Origin: JAAYCB01 sp012744395
GTDB taxonomy: Bacteria > Planctomycetota > Planctomycetia > Pirellulales > Thermoguttaceae
Length of the DNA stretch: 57,813 bases
NCBI GenBank assembly: GCA_028703175.1
Contig: JAQVNJ010000023.1
Location: 1-57,813, forward strand
Reading direction: 5' to 3'
Under the pieces are notes generated by a model that saw only the letters and a list, made by a program, of their open reading frames with translations, searched no databases and was not told the origin of the DNA. Made by a program: the position numbers and the translations under genes. This document shows, piece by piece, positions 53,910 to 57,813 of this stretch (position 1 is its first letter; the number at the start of each line of letters is the position of its first letter).

Positions 53910-54083
53910 CGTGGGGCGCCTTTCCTTAAGGATATCGATCGGAATCCGGCCCATTTTGACAGACGGCCGAGCCGATGAACAGGCATGTCCCCAAGCTCGC
54001 GCTTGGGAGAGGCCTGGCAATCAGCCGTCCGACTGGAAAGCGGCATTTCCGGGTTGGAATCCCCACGCTTCGAGGAAAGAGAC

Positions 54084-54119
54084 AAAAGGTGCCACCCATA
54101 AATCAGAAGGTGCCACCCA
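54084..54119. repeat. Two GGTGCCACCCA repeat units
   Basis: AAAAGGTGCCACCCATAAAT at 54084-54103 and AGAAGGTGCCACCCA at 54105-54119, same orientation. They match the repeat cluster at 57298-57565 and lie in the 318-bp gap between two methyltransferase-fold genes, which otherwise holds only the CCCAAGCT palindrome near 53989. Confidence 0.85.
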
Positions 54120-54227
54120 GGCCACCTGGTCAAAGTCAATGGCTCTTCCGCCAGGATCCGAGACTTTGGAGCATTTGGAGTCATTTGCCAAGGGTGTGTC
54201 GTTCTCACGTTACCGTGTGTCCGTTGG

Positions 54228-54800
54228 TCACGGCTTCTCCATTGCCCAACCGTAGTGATACGGCGGCAGGTCGATCTTGTTGAACACCTGAATTCTGAAG
54301 CCGGCGTCTTGAGCCCAGTTGCGGCATTGCTCGGGGCGTGGGCGGATGTCCATCGATGGCCCGCGCGGGGTGGCCGGATCGTAGTTCCAGTGCATGATGC
54401 CAAGCCGCCCACCCTGCGACAGGATGCGATACGCTTCGCGCAGCAACCCGTCCGGCTGTTCGCAATGCAGGATGTTGAACAGCATCACGTAATCGACACT
54501 GTCTGGCGGCAACCCGGCGCCGTCGGCGACGAAGTCCCGCAGATCGACGCGCACGTTGTTCAGACCTTCCCGTTCGGCCTTGCGGGTGGTCGCTTCGATC
54601 ATCACCGGCTCGATATCCAGAGCGCGGACGGCGCCTCGAACCATCCGCGCGGCCGGGATGGTGAATGTGCCATAGCCGCAGCCAAAGTCCACAACATCGC
54701 CACATGAACCAGTCAGCCCCAGCCTGACCAGCGTCTGCTCTGGCGAGAAGAAGCCCAACCATATCGGCTCGTCCGGCATGCCGCTCTCGCGGGTCTTCAT
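54228..54800 (-). CDS. Class I SAM-dependent methyltransferase
   Basis: 190 residues, cytoplasmic. Motif I VVDFGCGYGTFTIPAARMV, an acidic ribose ligand in RALDIEPVMIEA, motif in VDYVMLFNILHCEQPDGLL and the post-strand GGRLGIMHWNYDP are those of a UbiE/type-11 small-molecule methyltransferase. The substrate is unknown. It begins 3 nt after the stop of the truncated DsrE-like ORF, so the two are likely co-translated. Confidence 0.85.
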   Translation of the reverse strand: MKTRESGMPDEPIWLGFFSPEQTLVRLGLTGSCGDVVDFGCGYGTFTIPAARMVRGAVRALDIEPVMIEATTRKAEREGLNNVRVDLRDFVADGAGLPPDSVDYVMLFNILHCEQPDGLLREAYRILSQGGRLGIMHWNYDPATPRGPSMDIRPRPEQCRNWAQDAGFRIQVFNKIDLPPYHYGWAMEKP

Positions 54801-54803
54801 GGC

Positions 54804-55025
54804 TCACCCCCTGAACGCCAGCACCTGCTCACTCTCTCGCACCCACGGCGACAACTGGGGCATCGTGGATTTGTGCGCGCCCTGGTAGTAAGGATCGCCC
54901 TTGCGGATGCCACAGCGGGCTTGGCAAGTGCCGCAGACCTTCACCGTCACGCCGTCCGCGATCAGGTCCTTGGTCATCTGCACCCAATTCTTCGTGGGGC
55001 AGGCGGTAGCTCGACTTCGTTTCAC
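54804..55025 (-). pseudogene. Truncated DsrE/DsrF-like protein (C-terminal half only)
   Basis: 73 codons at most. The end, VTVKVCGTCQARCGIRKG then DPYYQGAHKSTMPQLSPWV, closely resembles the C-terminal half of small DsrE-type sulphur-transfer proteins of about 115 residues, including the C-x2-C-x3-C cluster. The expected N-terminal half (beta-alpha start with a ...LNDPPYG-like motif) is absent: upstream the same frame gives unrelated residues. The ATG at 54977 would give only 57 residues. Either a decayed gene or a product of an upstream rearrangement; the intact coupling to the methyltransferase gene argues that it may still be translated. Confidence 0.6.
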
Positions 55026-55035
55026 CCCGGCGGCT

Positions 55036-55235
55036 CAGCGCACCTCCGCCGCGGTCTTCGGTTGGGCCAGATAGTCCCGGTCCAGCAGTCGCACGAGGTC
55101 GCGGACCAGACCGGAACGCAGTTGGAATCCTATGTGCCCTGGTTGGCTTCGTCAATGGCTGGGGCCAATGCTTCCAGGACTGGTTCACCCTCCGGTCCTT
55201 GCGATTGAACGCTTGACGCCTCCCGCGCCGTCGAT
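55036..55235 (-). pseudogene. Possible gene remnant broken by a frameshift
   Basis: On the minus strand, one frame reads EGEPVLEALAPAIDEANQ and then stops; a neighbouring frame continues GHIGFQLRSGLVRDLVRLL and ends AQPKTAAEVR-stop at 55036. The two together read like one protein with a shift near a GGG run at about 55140. I recognise no family and there is no start codon, so this may be chance. Confidence 0.2.
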
Positions 55236-55293
55236 AGATTAGCCGTTATGGTTCAGCCGCGGCGAGAAACGATGAGAATCCAGGGAGGCGTTT

Positions 55294-56250
55294 ATGGACT
55301 CCAGTGACAAAAACGCAGGGCGCCAGGGTGATCGGCCGGACGAGCGCCGGCAGGGCCGCCGGCGGTTCCTCAAGCAGGCGGGGGCGGCGCCGGCGTTTCT
55401 GCTCGCTGCCGGGTCCGAGCCCCAAAAGGAGGCCAAGCTGCCGCAGATCCAGCTCGGTCCGCATCGCATCTCGCGCCTGATCTGCGGGGCGAATCCGTTC
55501 AACGCCGGCTCGCACCTGTCGGTGTTTGTGAACTGCGAGATGAAGCGCTACTACACGCCGGAGCGCATCCTCCAGACCTTGCGGCGCTGCCACGAGGTGG
55601 GGATCAACTGCTGGGCTTCAGGGCGGCAGAACTACGATCTGAACCAGCGGCTGCTCGACGGGGGCGTCAAGATGCACTACCTCGGGGCCGCAACGATGAG
55701 CACCTACGCGCTGCTCTCGGAGATGGCCAAGACGGGCGTGATCGGCGTGGCCCATCACGGCGAGACGACCGACAGGCTGTTCAAGCAAGGCAGGCTCGAC
55801 GAGGCTCGTGATTTTTTCAAACGCGTCCACGACGCGGGGATGTTGGCCGGCGTGGGCACCCACATAGCCGACGTGGTCGATGCGGTCGAGTCGAAAGACT
55901 GGGAGGTGGACTACTACATGACCTGCGTCTACGAACGGCATCGCAGCGCGGCCGAGCTGGAGAGACTGCTGGGGCAGGCGCCGATCCCGGTGGGCGAGGT
56001 CTATTTGCCGCTCGACCCGCCGCGGATGTTCAAGTCGATCCAACAGACCAAGCGGCCCTGCCTGGCTTTCAAGATTCTGGCCGCCGGCCGGCTTTCCGAA
56101 CGGCGGGAGTGGGTGGCGCAGGCGTTCCGCGACACGTTCGCGGGGATCAAGCCGAGCGACGCGGTGATCGTGGGCATCTACGACCGCTACAGCGACCAGG
56201 TGGCCGAGAACGCCGCGCTGGTCCGCCGCTACGGGACGACCGCCGGCTGA
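55294..56250 (+). CDS. Tat-signal aldo/keto-reductase-like TIM-barrel protein
   Basis: 318 residues. A twin-arginine signal (GRRRFLKQAGAAPAFLLAAG) is followed by a TIM barrel opening IQLGPHRISRLICGANPFN, with TPERILQTLRRCHEVGINCW, and later GEVYLPLDPPRMFKSI and AVIVGIYDRYSDQVAENAAL. The arrangement is that of aldo/keto reductases, but the usual catalytic Asp-Tyr-Lys-His set is not evident, so it may be a non-redox relative, as is common among planctomycete Tat proteins. GGGAGG lies 7 nt before the ATG. It is alone on its strand, near the OmpA-like gene. Confidence 0.78.
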   Translation: MDSSDKNAGRQGDRPDERRQGRRRFLKQAGAAPAFLLAAGSEPQKEAKLPQIQLGPHRISRLICGANPFNAGSHLSVFVNCEMKRYYTPERILQTLRRCHEVGINCWASGRQNYDLNQRLLDGGVKMHYLGAATMSTYALLSEMAKTGVIGVAHHGETTDRLFKQGRLDEARDFFKRVHDAGMLAGVGTHIADVVDAVESKDWEVDYYMTCVYERHRSAAELERLLGQAPIPVGEVYLPLDPPRMFKSIQQTKRPCLAFKILAAGRLSERREWVAQAFRDTFAGIKPSDAVIVGIYDRYSDQVAENAALVRRYGTTAG

Positions 56251-56473
56251 GTAGTGAACCGCTCGCCGCCGACCGAGACAGCGGCAGTGCCGCCGGATCC
56301 TTGCTCGGCGCCCCCCACCTCAGGGGTATTGGCATTCTGCCGCAGAAGTCCCGGAAACACGGACGATCTTGGGGGAAAGTCGGTCGGGTTGTCAAGCCCT
56401 TTTCCAGAACTCCTGTCTGTTTCCTGCTTCATCTAGTCCTTGCCGCTTCGTCGCTCTACGCGAGGAGGTTGCC

Positions 56474-57315
56474 ATGCAACGCGCAACGGGACCGGGCAAG
56501 ATCAAGGAGCACGCGGAGCAGACGTATCCTGCGCTGCGGGCGACTCTGTACAACTTCGACTTCGATGACATGCATGAGACACTGCTCAAGCGAGAGCACG
56601 TCCAATGGCTCCGCGAGAACGTGGCGACCGTGCTCCTACAGGGAGATGCCTGGGTGTGGATGCGAGGAGCTGCCAGCAAGATCGGCGCCCCCGATTACAA
56701 CAGGCGATTGTCGCAAAAGCGGGTCGAACGCGTCGCGGGCTTCCTCCGCTCGCAGGGCGTGCAGGATCGGCAGATGCAGCTGAACTGGGTCGGCGAGGAT
56801 CTGTCGACTTCCGAACGCGAAGACGACGAGTTGGACCGATCGGTCATCGTGCATTGTCAGCCCGAGTTGCCGAAGCCGGTGGAGCCGTCCAAGCCGCCGC
56901 CCAAGCCGCCGAAAGCACCGCCGGTCACCGAGAGTTTCAAGATCCGCATGCTTGGCGGTCTGACGATCAGCAGATTCGTGAACACCGCCAAGATCAAGAA
57001 GGTGCTCGACCTGCTTAGGTGGAAAGTCGGACCGACGGTCGATATTCTGTTCTTCGAGATCCGCGACTTCAATCATGGCCTGTCCGGTTTTTATGCTTAC
57101 GGCGGGCTTGGGCTTGGATTGGCGGCTACTGGGTGTCAACGGCTCACAAGGGACCTTCCAATCACTTCATGACCTCCAAGCCGATACTCGTCAGCCAATT
57201 TGCCGGGGCGGCGCGATTCACTACAGGGGGCATTGGGCAGCATTCGATGAATTTCCTGTCCATGATGGGCACGCCCAAGGAAGTCAGGAGGGCTAAGAAG
57301 GGGCCACCCATATAA
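56474..57315 (+). pseudogene. OmpA-C-like domain protein, probably frameshifted near its 3' end
   Basis: The intact frame gives 232 residues (56474-57172), with GAGGAGG 5 nt before the ATG. Residues about 70-135 match an OmpA-like peptidoglycan-binding domain (DYNRRLSQKRVERVAGFLRS, then DDELDRSVIVH). A Pro/Lys-rich linker (EPSKPPPKPPKAPP) and a beta-rich region (SFKIRMLGGLTISRF ... GLSGFYAYGGLGLGL) follow. At the GGG run at 57131-57133 the sensible protein moves to another frame, VSTAHKGPSNHFMTSKPIL ... GAARFTTGGIGQHSMNFLSM, ending at 57315. The last codons (KKGPPI) come from a GGTGCCACCCATAAA-type repeat. No signal peptide is present. Could be a sequencing error. Confidence 0.65.
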
Positions 57316-57565
57316 TAGTCTCGTTGGAAAGCACTACTCTTAAACCAAAACAACACACATATTTATGGGTGGAACCTAAGACTGTCGCCGCCGCGCGCCA
57401 GCACCCGAACAGCTAGAAACCTAAAAGGTGCCACCCATAAATCGTAAAAGGTACCGTAAAAGGTGCCACCCATAAACTGGCGAGAAGACGGCGAGCCTTG
57501 CGGTCCTGTCAGTGCCTGATCGACTCTGTTTATGGGTGGCAGCCTGATGATTTGTGGGTGGCCCC
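57298..57565. repeat. Cluster of GGTGCCACCCATAAA repeats in both orientations
   Basis: Forward units at 57298-57312 (variant), 57423-57442 and 57458-57476; reverse-complement units at 57362-57376, 57529-57540 and 57551-57565 (variant). Spacing is irregular and no gene is open between them. Opposed units could fold into long hairpins. The rest of the window to 57813 holds a duplicated CCTATTG and nothing else I recognise. Confidence 0.85.
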
Positions 57566-57813
57566 TATTGGTCCCTATTGAATGCGCCAGAGTCGGCTGC
57601 GGCAGATTCCCGAAAGGACTGCGGTGAGGGGCCGATCACCGAGATTTCCGCGGTCCGCCGCGCGATTGTTCGGCGCAAGACCCGCCGATTTGCCCACACG
57701 CAGCGCAGAACGATCCCGCGCCGGCAGGGCGGCAGGCCAAACGCGGCTCAAGAATACCGAATCATGCGAAAATCTTGCGGCTGTTGCGCACGCCGGCCAG
57801 CCAGCGGCAGCCG

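Noticed and set aside
57298..57565. CRISPR array
   Set aside because: Repeats are short, in both orientations and irregularly spaced, with no constant spacer length and no cas genes.

Overview
The window looks like a piece of a high-GC planctomycete chromosome (Pirellulales-type). The signs are many secreted proteins with Tat or Sec signals (Gfo/Idh, phosphoesterase, GH116, aldo/keto-reductase-like), a BBP2-type porin, duplicated groEL genes around one groES, an aspartokinase with four ACT domains, and loosely packed short operons on both strands. This is inferred from protein families; there is no rRNA to confirm it, and I found no rRNA, tRNA or CRISPR array.

Layout. 1-2.9 kb: the 3' part of a GH78 rhamnosidase facing a serine hydrolase, with six 14-bp tandem repeats between them. 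2.9-8.4 kb: a lipoprotein membrane-fusion protein and acetolactate synthase (minus strand), diverging from a UvrD-type helicase. 8.4-13.7 kb: a cimA-valS unit preceded by a consensus promoter, an Ile/Val-coding leader ORF and an intrinsic terminator, arranged like an amino-acid attenuator. A 302-bp element with 35-bp inverted ends begins inside the valS stop codon. 14-19.6 kb: a small membrane protein, a bifunctional-nuclease-family protein, then hom, an ApgM-type proposed homoserine kinase and lysC as a minus-strand threonine/lysine-branch operon. 19.9-28 kb: an M42 peptidase, then a protein-quality-control block (groEL, groES, groEL, dnaJ, grpE, FmdB zinc ribbon, YacG). A perfect sigma-54 (-24/-12) sequence lies before the first groEL.

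28-41 kb: a multi-pass membrane protein, a Tat phosphoesterase with a VWA protein, a Tat Gfo/Idh oxidoreductase, a porin, a large secreted clan-A glycosidase co-oriented behind an Rrf2 regulator, and a divergent beta-carbonic anhydrase whose shared promoter region carries a TGTAC-N8-GTACA palindrome. DUF488 and thioredoxin-fold proteins follow. 41-57.8 kb: a sirtuin, prolyl oligopeptidase, a DNA methyltransferase fused to a GIY-YIG-like domain, a tandem alpha/beta hydrolase, a zinc-ribbon protein, a GH116 enzyme with an inserted beta-sandwich, a secreted double methyltransferase-fold protein, a second small methyltransferase, a truncated DsrE-like ORF, an aldo/keto-reductase-like Tat protein and an apparently frameshifted OmpA-like gene that runs into a cluster of GGTGCCACCCATAAA repeats.

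How the genes fit together: IlvB, CimA, ValRS, Hom, the ApgM-like kinase and LysC all bear on aspartate-family and branched-chain amino acids. GroEL/ES, DnaJ and GrpE form a folding block (dnaK is not in the window). The glycosidases, esterase, Gfo/Idh and aldo/keto-like proteins suggest use of complex polysaccharides.
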